Translations under genes and position numbers: made by a program
Part shown: in pieces, positions 48,597 to 59,755 of the stretch
How positions within the stretch are numbered: position 1 is the stretch's first letter
How the letters are laid out: the number at the start of each line of letters is the position of its first letter
The notes under the pieces: generated by a model
What the model saw: only the letters and a program-made list of their open reading frames with translations
What the model was told of the DNA's origin: nothing
Databases searched by the model: none
Assembly (NCBI GenBank): GCA_951230915.1
Contig: OX579637.1
Location: 29,636,001 to 29,700,000, forward strand
DNA length: 64,000 bases
Source of the DNA: Antitrichia curtipendula
Lineage: Eukaryota > Streptophyta > Bryopsida > Hypnales > Leucodontaceae
Direction of reading: 5' to 3'

Positions 48597-49674
48597 TCTG
48601 AGAGCAACCCCAGTGGGCTATTGAAAGAAGCTTGGGAACGGGGCCAACGGGGCCTTTAACGTGCTTTTGCCAAAAAACGGTCCCTAGTGTGGCCGTTGTA
48701 GCCAACGGCATTTTCTAGGGCTCTTTACATGAGAGCCCCTACTAGGCATTTTGGGTCGATTTGAAGAGCACGGAAATTGGCATGCAATAGCAAAAGTCTC
48801 CCCTTTTCAAGCCTTGTAACGTGTGCTAATTGATTGGAGCTCCTCTTTTGCATAAAATATCTTTTTTTAATTTAGAATCTTTTCTTCTTCTTCTTTTTAT
48901 ATTGTGGAAAGTCCATTTGAAGTTTGGCTTGCCGACATTGCATTGGGGTCATTTTTTTGTAAAAGTTGCAGGAACGGAATGAGGTCCGCCTCCCTGCACT
49001 TCAAAAGTTTGATAAGGTAGTGTGCTCTAAAAGCGCCCACCTTCTTCAAACCGACCCTATATTTAGGTATAAATTGAACTTCAAGTGGTCTTAATATGGA
49101 TCTGTGACAGACTTTAATGGACTAAAGATAAAGTGGGAACAACTTAAAGTGTGTTTAAAATCGCTTTAAAGGTTAAATGTGGATGGTTAAAGCATGTGGT
49201 TAGGTTCATTCTTAAATGTAGTGATAGGTGGACATTTAAGTATTTAAATAAGAAATTAACAAGCCAATTACTTTATTTGGAGAATGCAAAATCTGAAATT
49301 GATTGGATATAAGTATGGTCGCTTTAAGAACCCTTGCTTGTTACTTATTGCAAATCGCCATGATTATTCTTGGTTTCCTCATCTCCCTTTATAGGCCACA
49401 TTTGTGCTGATTTTGCTAGACCTATGGTCATAAATAGGTGCCTAGAACCAAAAACTTTGAAAAATCATAACAAATTCAATATTGCTTGGAAAGTTATGAA
49501 ACCACTTGTGTTAGATGCCGCATCCATTTATCTTTCTCTATAAAATATGCAAAAAATCTTAAGGTCTACAGAAGCATATGAAAAAGGTAGAACAACCAAT
49601 AAATGGTCCATTTTAGAGCATCCTACCTTACAGTAAGTTCTTCAGTGTTTCCACTAGACTTGCTCTGACAGCGA
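48597..49674. mobile_element. Candidate non-autonomous DNA transposon
   Basis: The left end reads AGAGCAACCCCAGTGGG. The right end, reverse-complemented, reads AGAGCAAGTCTAGTGGA. This imperfect 17-bp inverted repeat encloses about 1.1 kb with no coding capacity. Ends of this kind occur in plant hAT-like elements, but target-site duplication was not clear. Confidence 0.35.
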
Positions 49675-49704
49675 AGGTAACGGGATGGAGGCCCGCCAAA
49701 TTTC

Positions 49705-50280
49705 ATGCACCGACTTCAAACCCCCAGCCCTCACCGAGTTCCATGTGCAGCCGACGTCAAACCCCTAGCCCTCACCAAGTTCTGCGTGCAATCGACGTCA
49801 AACCCAGCCCTCACCGCAACTCTTGTGAGAAAGATTTTCTTTTGTCGGGCGGGCGGGCCTTTTGCGGACGGCCTTTTGATTTGTGCATTTGCCGATTTGT
49901 AAGGGCGAAAACTCCAGGGACATCGGGCCAAGAGCGGGCGCAGCTCCCTCTCATTTCCACCTTCTGTGAGCTCCGCGTTTTAGGTGATTTCTTGAGTTTT
50001 CTTGAGTTCTTTTTGCGGCGCTGTCCCCTCTCAGGTTCCAAGAATTGTTTGCTTAGTTCGCTCAGTTTCTACATCTGGTGAGGCTTGTGAGTGAATGCGG
50101 TTTCTTGTGAGGTTTTTGTGCAGTTTGTAGTGCGGTTTGTGATCAACTTTCTAGAGCGTTTTCTTGTGCGGTTTGTGGTGCGTTTTCTAGAGCGGTTCCT
50201 AGTGAGTTCCCTTGAGGCTTCTTGTGCAGTTTGTAGTGCATTTTCTAGAGCGTTTTCTAGTGAGTTTTCTTGTGAGGATT
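49705..50280. repeat. Short tandem repeats in the GC-rich 5' region of copy B arm 1
   Basis: 49705-49825 has 2-3 copies of a ~47-bp unit (GACGTCAAACCCCTAGCCC, TCACCAAGTTC). 50085-50280 has about three degenerate copies of a ~57-bp unit (TTCTTGTGCRGTTTGTRGTG, TTTTCTAGAGCG). The region is the likely promoter or first exon of arm 1 of copy B. The small frames here follow the repeat. Confidence 0.6.
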
Positions 50281-50760
50281 AGGGTGCGGCTTTGGGTTTA
50301 GGGTTCTGGTGAGGTTTTTGGTGAGGTTCCATATGAGAATGACAAAGAGAGAGTGTGTACAGAGTGTGTGAATGTTTGGTGATTTTCGAGGAATTATCTT
50401 CAGCTTCAGGATTTCTTTTGTGCCTCCTTCGCGATTTGCTCAAGTCTGCTGCAGTTTTCAAGTTTGCATCCATTGTACACGTACGTTTCCCTACCTCTTC
50501 AATTTTTCTCTACTGTTTGAAATAGAGTTGTTGTTTTTGGGTTAATGGTTTGCAGCTCCTGTGAACTTGTTTAGCTTCTAAAGATTTAGACCTACTTTGT
50601 TTTGCACTCTATTGATGTTGTAATGCTGTTAATTTGTTGTTATAATGCTGTTGTTCAGGTCTTAACCATTTTGTTTTTTTACATCTAAAGTTTCTAGTTA
50701 GTTCATCGGACACCAATCACCAAGTTAGGCAAATATACTAGCCGGAAAGAACAAAATAAC

Positions 50761-51380
50761 TATTTTCGACTTGAGGATATTTATCCTCGGCTCAAGGATA
50801 ATTACCTGAATCCGTAGTTAAGTACCAGGACATGAAGGTTATAATCTTGGAATCAAAGACGAAACACCAACTAGAACCACAAGGGAGCAACAAAAAATAA
50901 ATAAATTTCAAGCAGAACAAATACATCCGTCACACAAACATAAACAACAGATGTCACGGGCCATGCAAGTATTGAAACAACTCCAATCAATAGACAGGAG
51001 GCCAGAATCCCGTGAACAAAAACTAAGAGGTTGACGATTTAAACAAGTATCCTCGACACGAAGATAAATAGCATAGACTCACAATAAACATGCTAAGGAA
51101 TAAATAAATACACAGAAGCAGAGATCGTGAAGACGTCCAACCTAAGAACGTACACTACCAACAATGAGTATGATCTAATGGCAGGTCAAATATCTTCGAC
51201 CCGAAGATATTATAAGCCCCGTCCTTGAGTTGAATATAGTAGAAAACCAATCCCATAACATAGGTACAAAATTAAATAGCTAAAACTAAATCTAGCTTCA
51301 AGATCAGAGAGGCCCATTCTCGGTCACAATTTTCGTAGACATGAACATCTCCAATTGTCTTCGCCCCAAAGGTAATGACC
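50761..51380. repeat. B-type palindrome array upstream of copy B arm 1
   Basis: A perfect TTATCCT-N7-AGGATAA lies at 50781-50801, with an abutting weaker site at 50761 and further sites near 50844, 51049, 51190 and 51356 (e.g. ATATCTT-CGACCCG-AAGATAT). It is the counterpart of the 5637-7331 array of copy A. Confidence 0.8.
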
Positions 51381-51429
51381 AAAACATTTATACTAAACAA
51401 TAATTCTGCTGCTACAGATTCTAGTCGTC

Positions 51430-52831
51430 ATGGCATCAGAAGACAAGTACAACTACTCGGCCACCGATCACTTCCTTGAGCCCTTCTCGAAGTAGGAGCA
51501 GGAAGAACTATTCATCAGCAAGTTGTCGGAGATGTACGGGACCCTCTAGCAATTTAGGCCACTGGTGCAAACTAAACATTCGGGATAAAAGGGTCCAAGA
51601 ATTACGTCTACCTCCCCTACAAAATAGTAAACACCAATGCGTTCATGAACTAGAACCTGGATGAGAAGGTAATGCAAATCAAGAATCACCAAGGCCAGTT
51701 CATGGTTTTGACCTTGGAAGCGCAGAAGAATGAGGGACAAGTGATCCTTCACACACACTCCATTGTCATGCACGAGGAGGACAGTTAAGAGCTCCGCAAA
51801 CTTCCTCCATATCGTGAATCTGTTTGAGATGGCAGACGAACTAACCAGCCGCTACAGCCCTTAGACGAGGAAGGGATCCCTCGTCATGACAAGGCGACTG
51901 AACATCATCCTGCGGGACCTAGACAAGTATGCGATCCAGGCGTTTTGGGACGACAGAAGCTGGGCGCTGCAAAGGAAAGAGCCTGAAGAAGAGCCAATGT
52001 GCGTAGGGCGAGGGAAATCTACAAGCAGAGGTGGAAGTAGAAGAGATAGCCGAGGTAGTGGCCGCGGTCAGGTGCGTGTCGAGGTGCCAAAACGAAAGTC
52101 CACGGAGGCGGTTCCAAGCGAACCGAGAAGCAAGCATCCCAAGCCTACTACCAGCAGGCCAACGACACTAGGGAGTTCAGGATCAGCCCAGCCTCACAAA
52201 TGTGCAAGCTGGTAACAAGAATGATGCTCAGCCCATTAAAGACTTCGAGATCGCCGCAACGTATTAGAGAGACTTCAAAGAGCACCACACGGATTGTTTT
52301 ATCTTCGAGCCGAAGACATTCAGTATCTCCATCAATCAGTGCTTTTTGGCTAGAGCAAAGTACATCATCCGGAAGCTTGAGCCAAAGATTGTAGATGACA
52401 TGATACAAGAATTGGTGAACATCAGGCAACGGTAGACAATTTGCTTGACCTTCGTCGACAATAACTTTAAACTCCTACAGAAGAAGCCAAAGAAATGGGA
52501 AGATATCAAGGACGGAAAATATTATATCATTAACGGCCAGCACAATATTAGTGCAGCAAAGAAGCTGCAAGCAGGAGACTGTTGCGAAGAAAGGAAGATC
52601 TAGCTGCAGAACTGGGATGTGACAATTGTATATAGCTTGGACTCAGCGAAGCTCACGACGATCTCTAAGTGGTACAACGCCACAAATCACCTCGTGCATA
52701 GTCAGCCGACGTGGGAAACCCAAATCTCCCAGTGTCGGCTGGTGTGGCTATCAAACAAGCAACCTAGCAGTCAGAAAGGAGAGGCATCCGTTCGTAACAA
52801 CAAAGCAATGGACGACAAATTAGTGTTCTCG
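51430..52831 (+). pseudogene. Exon 1: ParB/DGQHR-like region, copy B
   Basis: Begins MASEDKYNYSATDHFLEPFSK after a probable acceptor TGCTGCTACAG. It carries seven in-frame TAG codons (51493, 51547, 51651, 51862, 52265, 52433, 52601), a TAA at 51786 and at least three frame slips, yet can be followed to a clean donor TTCTCG|GTGAGT. Conserved with copy A: a disordered Arg/Ser linker, WEDIKDGKYYIINGQHNISA, VTIVYSLDS, WYNATNH, QPTWET. A B-type palindrome at 52299-52319 lies within the coding sequence (FIFEPKTF). TAG 52433 aligns with Gln of copy A (DRKQAL). Clearly decayed in this exon, in contrast to exons 2 and 3. Confidence 0.6.
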
Positions 52832-53055
52832 GTGAGTATTCTTCTATTTATCTACAAGTCATAGATAATTGTAGGGTGTGTGCCAAGTAGATGGTCCAGT
52901 ACATTTATTTCAATGAACAGTTATCAGTCATGTATCCGAGTAGAGCATGTAATGAACTCATTATCCCCGAGTCAAGGATAGTCGCTCATATCAACACTAT
53001 GAAAACTCCAATCACCAAACACTAATAGGAGCTTTGAATGAAATGCTCATTGCAG

Positions 53056-54621
53056 AGATTCATACAAGGAGTGATGACCAAGCTCCAGAGTAATAACCCG
53101 AAGGTAGACGATGCCAAGGTCAAGCTCCTTTCAGACATTAAGAATGAAATAAGGATCGTGACGTTGCTCGACGCCGCGTACAAATTGTGGGAGGAGTTCA
53201 TCAAACTGTACATGCAAGGGGCACTGTTTGATCTAGTCACAAAAAGGCCATTCTATGAAGCAAAGGACTTCAACATCAAGAAATTCTACCTCAAAAGAGA
53301 ATTCTTCAAGCATATGGGTCACTTCTCAAACAAGGACTTGGAGGAGTACGTCCTACATCTGCTTGGAAGAACACCAGGCTGTATGAGAGACTACCCAAAA
53401 GTCTTTGTTGGCAAGACGAAGGTCTTGGTTGAGGACAACATGGCTTCAAGTGGCTGGGTGGAGCGGAGGAAGCGCAAGAAAACCATGCTCGATGAGCTTC
53501 AAGCTATCAACCGTTCCTACAGACTGAAGGACAAGAACGGTGATGTCAAAGACAATGTGTGGAGGGTGTTTAAGAAGGACCATTGCTTCACCTCAACATC
53601 GTGGGATTTTTTGCTCATGGCAACACCGAATAGCTTCTTCGTGAAGCGCCTTATGAACGAGGCGAAGAAGAAGATAGCAATAGACTTGAAGGGCAATGAT
53701 AAGTTCTCGACGGTCTACCCAATGTTCAATCAATTCATGCGATTGAAGAAGTCCCTCGATGTCAGGGATAGAGATGTCTATGTTCAAAGGCACTCATGTC
53801 TTCCACAAGCATTTTGTACAAGTCATGTATGGCCGTACTGCGACCGAAGGCCAGGGTTGTCTATTCGGACGTGACATGGGGTTTTTACGTCCGGATGTCC
53901 GTCAGCGTCAGTCCGGACGCATCGAGAAGGCGTCATGATCAAAAAATTTTTTTTTTTTCGAGGACGGTCATCCGTCCAAAAAAAAAATTTTTTTTTTTTT
54001 TTTTTTGATCCTGACAGACGTTGAAGTTGAATCCTGACATCCGTCCGGACATCCTGACGAACGGACAGGACACGACAGAGACAACCATTGGCTGTCATAG
54101 ACTTTCGGAAGCTCCCAAGGCTAGTGCCTGGATCTGAAGATCCAGCCCCAACAACTCCACTGCTCGTGTTCCTACAGAACTACATGACGTCAAAGCTGTC
54201 TAAGCCAGATGTGTGGTTGTGGATCATAGGTACCAACTATGATGCAGAGTCAGTCATCAGCTTTGCCAGGAAGCATATGAAGGACTTTGTCTTGAAGTTG
54301 TCTAAATATATTGCCTCTAAAGCCGAGCGACTGGACAACACCGCCAATTGGATGTCGACAACACCATCAATCAAGCTGCTCTTCCTCTTCAAGAAAGGCA
54401 AGGATGGCACTGGCAGGGGGATTGACTCTATGAAGGACCGGTATGTCACATGCGACACACTTTACTACACAGAGTGGTCGAAGAACACGAAGGCGAAGTA
54501 CAGGGTCCACAGTTGCGAGCTCCACATGGAGTTCTACCTAGACATACTTCAAAGCTTCTACGTCACCGGGGAGAACGTCATTAGTGTCTACCCAGGCGTG
54601 AAATTCATGATTGCTTGTAAG
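53056..54621 (+). pseudogene. Exon 2: degenerate methyltransferase-like region, copy B, split by an insertion
   Basis: Opens after acceptor CATTGCAG in phase 0 (RFIQGVMTKL) and ends at TGTAAG|GTAAGAG. It contains DYPKVFVGKTKVLV, RRKRKKTMLDEL, WDFLLMATPNSFF (place of the lost [DNS]PP[YFW] motif), DVWLWIIGTNYDAE, KLLFLFKKGK, CELHMEFYLDILQSF and GENVISVYPGVKFMIACK (motif-I-like). The only breaks are a frame change near 53770 and a foldback insertion at 53856-54085. Without them the exon is open from end to end, so it decayed recently. Confidence 0.55.
53856..54085. mobile_element. Small foldback element inserted in exon 2 of copy B
   Basis: Begins GTTGTCTATTCGGACGTGAC and ends GACACGACAGAGACAAC, so the ends are inverted repeats (GTTGTCT/AGACAAC). 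The inside holds further inverted GTCCGGAYGTC/GACATCCGTC motifs around a long A/T homopolymer. There is no coding capacity. Copy A has uninterrupted homologous protein sequence here, so this is an insertion. No clear target-site duplication was seen. Confidence 0.6.
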
Positions 54622-54646
54622 GTAAGAGAATTCATGCTGCCCTTAC

Positions 54647-54761
54647 TTATCTTTGCCTTGAGGATATTAATATCTAATTGATTTCTGCCAATAGTTAGTT
54701 GATGGCTATTCCATGGATGATTTCATTACATTTGCTATTGTTATCTTCGGCTCGAGGATAA
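54647..54761. repeat. Two B-type palindromes in intron 2 of copy B
   Basis: Sites at 54647-54667 (TTATCTT-TGCCTTG-AGGATAT) and 54741-54761 (TTATCTT-CGGCTCG-AGGATAA) lie in the 199-base intron 54622-54820. Intron 1 (52832-53055) has another near 52962. Confidence 0.85.
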
Positions 54762-54820
54762 CTACCACGTAATTCTATTATCCCATAATTGACATTTGAC
54801 AATTCACTTGTGATTTTCAG

Positions 54821-56251
54821 ATGTATAGTCTCTACCGCTACGCCCTTGCAGAGAGACATTCATTCCAAAAGTACCGAGAGATGGTGGAGAAGCACGAAAT
54901 GAGGTTGGACCTCAACGACTTCTTGCATGACAATTCGCCTTACCTTGCCAACTACGTGCGACCCCGTCTTTTTGGAACTCCAGAGTTCAATTTTGAGTCC
55001 TCGCCCTCAACGGAGGACAACCCAAATCATCCTATGGACTCCACGAATAATGATTCAACAGGGCCAAGGGAATTCGTTGGTGAGGACGTTGATGAAACCA
55101 TCTTCATCAATTAGTTTGGGTCGAACGAGAACCTTGTAAATAGGGGTAACATATCGATCCGCCTGGAGGACTTTCAAGTGCTGGATCGGGGACGAGCAGC
55201 TACTTTAGCATCAGCACATGCCACTGTTGCCAAAACAAGTACTCGGAAGGAAAAGGGCAAGAAGTCTGCGGAGGAGATCATATTGGCTATTGATCCAGAC
55301 AACATTCCAGACTTGTACTTCGATTTGGAAGACATCAATTACGGAATGGATATTGAAGTAGTTGGACCTTTAGGGGTAGGAAGTAGTAAGGACCAGTCAG
55401 ACCTGCCTACATTAAGATGCCTTTTAGACTTCGGTGTTTCTGCAATTCTTCCAGAAGTGATTCTTGTTACTGTGAAGATGGAAAAAATGGATTTTTGGAA
55501 GGAAAGGAATGAGAAGAAGGTTGCCAAGAGGGCAGAGGAAGCGCGTGAGAAGGAGAGGATGAAAGAGTTGGAGGCCGAGAATGTCAGACTAAGAGGCATT
55601 GAAGAGGAGAATGCGAGGCTCAAGAAGGAAGTGGAAGAAGAGATGAAGGCATTGCAGGCACTGAAAGCCTTGATCTCTTCTCAACAGGATCATCCCTTGA
55701 ACCTTGCCCTAGTCCTTCCCCAGGCGGAGAAAGTAGTGGAGGCTGTAGAATCACCCATGCTATTCTCCGGCTAGCAGTCCATCGCTCCTCCTGCCCTTGG
55801 TGATCTTCGTCCCGAAGATAACCTTGCCAATTTGCCTTCATTAGCCGATGATATGGTAGACCTTGCCCCAGGCATAAAGAACAAGGCTGCTCCTCTTCTT
55901 GCTGATGCTATTCAGTCCAATGTCCAAGAGGAGGCCCCACTGATTAGTCTTGGAGTAGAGCGCCTACAGCTTGGTGTGACTTATCCTCGACTTGAGGATA
56001 AGTCAGGCGAGCCATCTAACTTGCAATGTCAAGCTGGTGCAATATCAGAGACGCAAGAGGAGGATCTTAGAGTTCTAGATCCTGTCCCCCTTCCAAAGGC
56101 ACCATCGGTACATGAGTTGGTGGTAGAGCCACAAAATCCTCCGGATGACATAGATGAATCCGACTACTCAACAAATTTAGAGCAGGGCTACAACCTGACG
56201 CCTGGTCAAGTATGTCGTTCACCATCATTTGACCCTTACGATTTTTCTTGA
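54821..56251 (+). CDS. Exon 3 of the arm-1 gene, copy B: coiled coil and acidic tail, two in-frame TAGs
   Basis: Opens after acceptor TGATTTTCAG with MYSLYRYALAERHS and LDLNDFLHDNSPYLANY, matching copy D. One frame of 476 codons runs to TGA at 56249-56251, interrupted only by TAG at 55112-55114 and 55772-55774. A long coiled coil (MEKMDFWKERNEKKVAKRAE, VRLRGIEEENARLKKEVEEE) is followed by an acidic C-terminus ending SFDPYDFS (copy D: SLDPYDYS). Two B-type palindromes are read as protein (GDLRPEDN at 55801, YPRLEDK at 55981). Whether the TAGs are decay or are tolerated cannot be settled from sequence. Confidence 0.6.
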
Positions 56252-56574
56252 TCATATGAGAGCTATGCCATGTGATGGATTTTTATTTTGCCTCCACTAT
56301 GCTGTCTAGTCTTAGTGAGAGACGCTTATGTTGATTCATTCTGATTGATAGGATGAAGTGGACAGTCTCTGATTGTGTGGCATGGACGTACTGGCCTTCT
56401 GTAATTGCATTCTGTAGCTTAGTGTAAATACCCAAACGCTGTGTAGGTGGGACTCGTACAAATCGAATAGTAATCAGCAACGCTGTTAGCTGGATGTATT
56501 TGAGTTTATTCTAAAATATATATACTGGATACAATTTGTCATCGGGTATTGTATCTAATAATATTATTTTTACC
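56252..56574. other. Spacer between arm-1 gene and FCP1-like gene, copy B
   Basis: Contains no coding continuation. Expected to hold the 3' UTR of the arm-1 gene and the promoter of the next gene. Confidence 0.4.
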
Positions 56575-57625
56575 ATGTCTGAGCTCAGCGCAAAAAACTT
56601 AAATGTATACCGCGTCCCATGGCTCTCCGACAATCTCTTAATGGAGGTGTTATGCAATCGCGTAGTGGGATCCAATGTTGTTCCCCATTTGTGTAGTTCA
56701 CCAGATTCCGCATTTATACAGGTAACTATATCTCTTTCTTGTTTTGTTTGATTAGGTAGTAGCGAGGGGGCGTAGAGAGACTGTACTGCGCACTGTTTCC
56801 ACGTTAGTTACCCAACCACGGCAAAAGTGGTTGAACGTCATGTTTGATTTGAACCGCATATTGTGTGAGAGCGATGGTCAGAGGCCTTACTTGAAAAAAG
56901 ACTATTATGAAGTGCATGATAATATTTTCTCCAATCAAGTTCCCACTATCATTAAGTCAAAGGCCATCTTCGTTCGTCCCAACGTCCGAGAATTCCTAGA
57001 CGAAGTCTGTAGGATCTTGAATCGCGTCGTAGTTTAGAGCTCGATGATGAAGAAGACGGTGGAGCCCCTCATGAGTTTCTTGTTCCAAAACTGTAGAGTG
57101 CCATTCAACATCCTAGGTCAAGACAAATGCAGGAGGGTAGAAATGTCGAAGGGGAATTTCCTTAAACAAGCAAGGAGCCCCTGGAAGTATTTGTTTCTCA
57201 AAGTCTTGCAAGAGCAGTTGTTTGTTGACCCTAATGACCCTGCGTCCTTTAACAGGGACAATACTATTCTCATTGACGACAATCCGCAAAAAGCCATCCT
57301 CAATGAGAACGGGAATGGGATATTCCTCGAGAGTTGGAGACACCTTGCTCGTGGGGACTAAGTCCTCATGGGCAGCCTCGCTCCTTGGTTGAGGCGACTC
57401 CATGAAGGCTGTCCAATCTGGCGCTTGCGCGAGTTCGTTGATGCAAACTGCATCAGTGTCCCTCCCATGTGCCCATCAGATGATAGAGCCGAATATATAT
57501 TGGGAGGGTTGAACGATTCCGCAATGAATTTGGGTTCACATTTTGTCCTATCCGGGTTGAATGTAGTGATTGAGCCAAAGAGCGTTAGTAGGAGGAGGAG
57601 ACTCAAGTTCTCCGTGTTCGGATGA
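56575..57625 (+). pseudogene. FCP1-like phosphatase gene, copy B, two stops
   Basis: Exon 1 (MSELSAKNLNVYRV, 56575-56721) is followed by a 34-base GT-AG intron (56722-56755) and exon 2 from 56756. Exon 2 has KWLNVMFDLNRILCE (motif I with Asn for the second Asp), AIFVRPNVREFLDEV, then TAG at 57035-57037 exactly where copy D has Trp (VVWSSM). It continues with TILIDDNPQKAILNENGNG (motif IV), TAA at 57359-57361 (copy D: Asn) and MGSLAPWLRRLHEGCP to TGA. The frame is otherwise intact and 60-70% alike to copy D by eye. It belongs to the B/D subfamily. Confidence 0.75.
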
Positions 57626-57960
57626 TTAGTGAACTTGTTGTACATTCTGTGAATATGGATTTTTTGTAAATATTATTTATTTATCATAGTAAAATTTTGA
57701 ATTATCATCTGAAACTTTGCTCAATCCTTGAAGGTACTGCGTTGTCTAATTACTAATATGTATGTAATGTTCTCCTTGCATGTTTATTTATGTTTGGGTT
57801 GATGATAGACTTTGCATAATAGTGTTATGTTTGAATCAAAGATAAATTGTACAAGAACTGTGTTATCTTTGGCTCAAGAATGATTTCAGGAAGTTATGAG
57901 TTATCTTCGGGTGGAGGATAAATTATCTTTGGGTCAAGGATAAATTTGGGGATTGCTTCA
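57626..57960. repeat. B-type palindrome cluster between FCP1-like and tail genes, copy B
   Basis: Three or four B-type sites lie at about 57832-57940 (TTATCTT-TGGCTCA-AGAATGA, TTATCTTCGGG...GAGGATAA, TTATCTT-TGGGTCA-AGGATAA). Copy D has two at the same relative place. Confidence 0.75.
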
Positions 57961-58900
57961 GGTTGAAGGATCTGTAGAGCACTTGCATCGACAAAGGTAG
58001 TGAATGACCAAGAGTCTCTTGTCAGAATCCGATGCGTCGTTGTTGATGATGTCGGGCTCCTTGGGAGGGAGCTGCATGCCATCTTTCTATTCAAGGTTGT
58101 ATGTTCCCGGTTCAGCTGCGAACGCGGCTTCGACGGCCATCGATTTCTCAAAGGAGAATATGGAGGAAGGTGTGGTGGACAGTCCTCCAAGTCAGGTACT
58201 GGCGAGGACACCAATTTGCTCACCCTCTCTTGTGAAGAGAACAACCTTAACACCGAGTCGACCGTGCTCTCAGTCACCAACTTTGCGTACCCCAAATATG
58301 CCACACAAGAAACTGTATGCGGATGATGATGGTGATACTAAGAAACGTCGCCTTGAGGATATAGTTCCTTCGTAGACAGCACCTTTGGATTCTCCTCTCC
58401 CAGGCGGAGAAATCTGTACAATATTTAAAAGAAGCTTTGGTGAAAGGAGGCAACAAGTTAGTGCTTCTATTTCAAGTGAGATCCCACGGCATGTAGAGAT
58501 CGGTGGCCCCGTTCGCTCCAAATCCATGGGAGGCGGAATTGCGCCTTCCAATGTACCTATTACCCCCCAAACCGTTATTCAACACTTTCCACGGTCAAAT
58601 TACACATGATCAACTACAATTGCTGATCAATACATAAGCATTGTCAATAGATCCTTTTCAAGGCCAAGTCCTCGAAGTTGCAGATCTCTTTCTAGCGATG
58701 GAATTTCTGGAGCCGAACGGAAGCGACGGAGAGAGTTGAAGGAACAGATTTTCATGGGGACCGGCTGTCCCATCCTCAGTGCGTGTGATCAACCCATGCC
58801 CTCTTGACATGTAGATATCCTTAGAGGGTTGGCCAAGTTAAATGTGGCTAACAGTGAGGCAGCAAAGAGCAATTCTTCTACCAAGAACAATAATGAGTAG
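57961..58900 (+). pseudogene. Ser/Pro-rich tail gene, copy B
   Basis: One frame follows copy D throughout: LQVEGSVEHLHRQR, SLLSESDASLLMM, STAIDFSKENMEEGVVDSPP, TPICSPSLVK, SQSPTLRTPNMPHKKLYAD, then SFSRPSPRSCRSLSSDG, GAERKRRRELKEQ and DILRGLAKL to TAG at 58898. Interruptions: adjacent TAG/TGA near 58000, TAG at 58373-58375, a TGA near 58607 (copy D: Gln) and a TGA at 58805-58807 shared with copy D. Ser-Pro and Thr-Pro sites plus a C-terminal basic patch suggest a phosphorylated nuclear protein. That would suit a partner of an FCP1-like phosphatase (inference). Family unknown. Confidence 0.5.
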
Positions 58901-58943
58901 AGTGATTATCATTTGAAAATCATTCATTCTACAAAAAAATATT

Positions 58944-59710
58944 ATTATTAATAGAATATTCATTCACAAACAATTTTTAACGTAGGCAAGTGCTTCATGT
59001 GCACGTGACCTCTATAGTTTTACACTCATACATTCAATCATTAGAATTATCGGAAATGTTCATATCACCTATTAGGTGAAGTATATAAACAAGCGACATT
59101 AATTGTTTGCAATGTAGATGGATTCTCAAGTAAATTCATGTCTTTCAATGTAAAGTGACTACTTGTTTATAAATGTCACATACTTCTTGACCAATCATGC
59201 GGATTTACATTATTCATCTCTTTATTGGTTGAAGGCCATATTCATTAAAATGAGACGAAATGGTCAATATGGGAACCTAAGTCCCTTCTTTTCAAAGATA
59301 AGTTGTTGGAGGCTAAGATAATTATGGACACCATTACCAACAATTAATCAAGAGTTTGCTATTTTAAAATGGTCACGAAGATAAATTTTTGTTTTATTTT
59401 GTCAAAGCTTAGAGCAATCACAAACTCACACAATGCAAAATGGAATTTGACATGGGTGGTCAAAAACTATGTAACATTTATAACAACTCAAGTGGTCAAT
59501 ATACGTTTTTTAACAAAAATCTACTTGAGATCCCATCTATATATGAACCAATTTATCTTGTTTATATATACTATAAAGCCTAGGAAATGAAATCATTCCC
59601 GTAACTCTAATGATTGAATATGATAGTGTAAAAATATGTAGGCCATGTGCACATGAAGCATTTGCCTTTTCTAAAAAATGTATGTGAATGAATATTCTAT
59701 TAATAGTAAT
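58944..59710. repeat. Inverted 3' flanks of copies B and D (tail-to-tail junction)
   Basis: 58944-59200 and the reverse complement of 59451-59710 are homologous: ATTAATAGAATATTCATTCA, TGCTTCATGTGCAC, TTCAATCATTAGA, TATATAAACAAG and CACATA.TT.TTGACCA occur in the same order. The 250 bp between the arms (59201-59450) is not shared. The outer ends of the homology near 59200 and 59451 are the best candidates here for element boundaries. Confidence 0.75.
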
Positions 59711-59755
59711 GGATGCTATACAAAATCCATTGCATTCCATGAGAGAACTAATCCG

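Noticed and set aside
51476..51664. Small plus-strand gene in the middle of exon 1 of copy B
   Set aside because: It is an alternative frame of the decayed ParB-like exon. The homologous protein sequence is in other frames.
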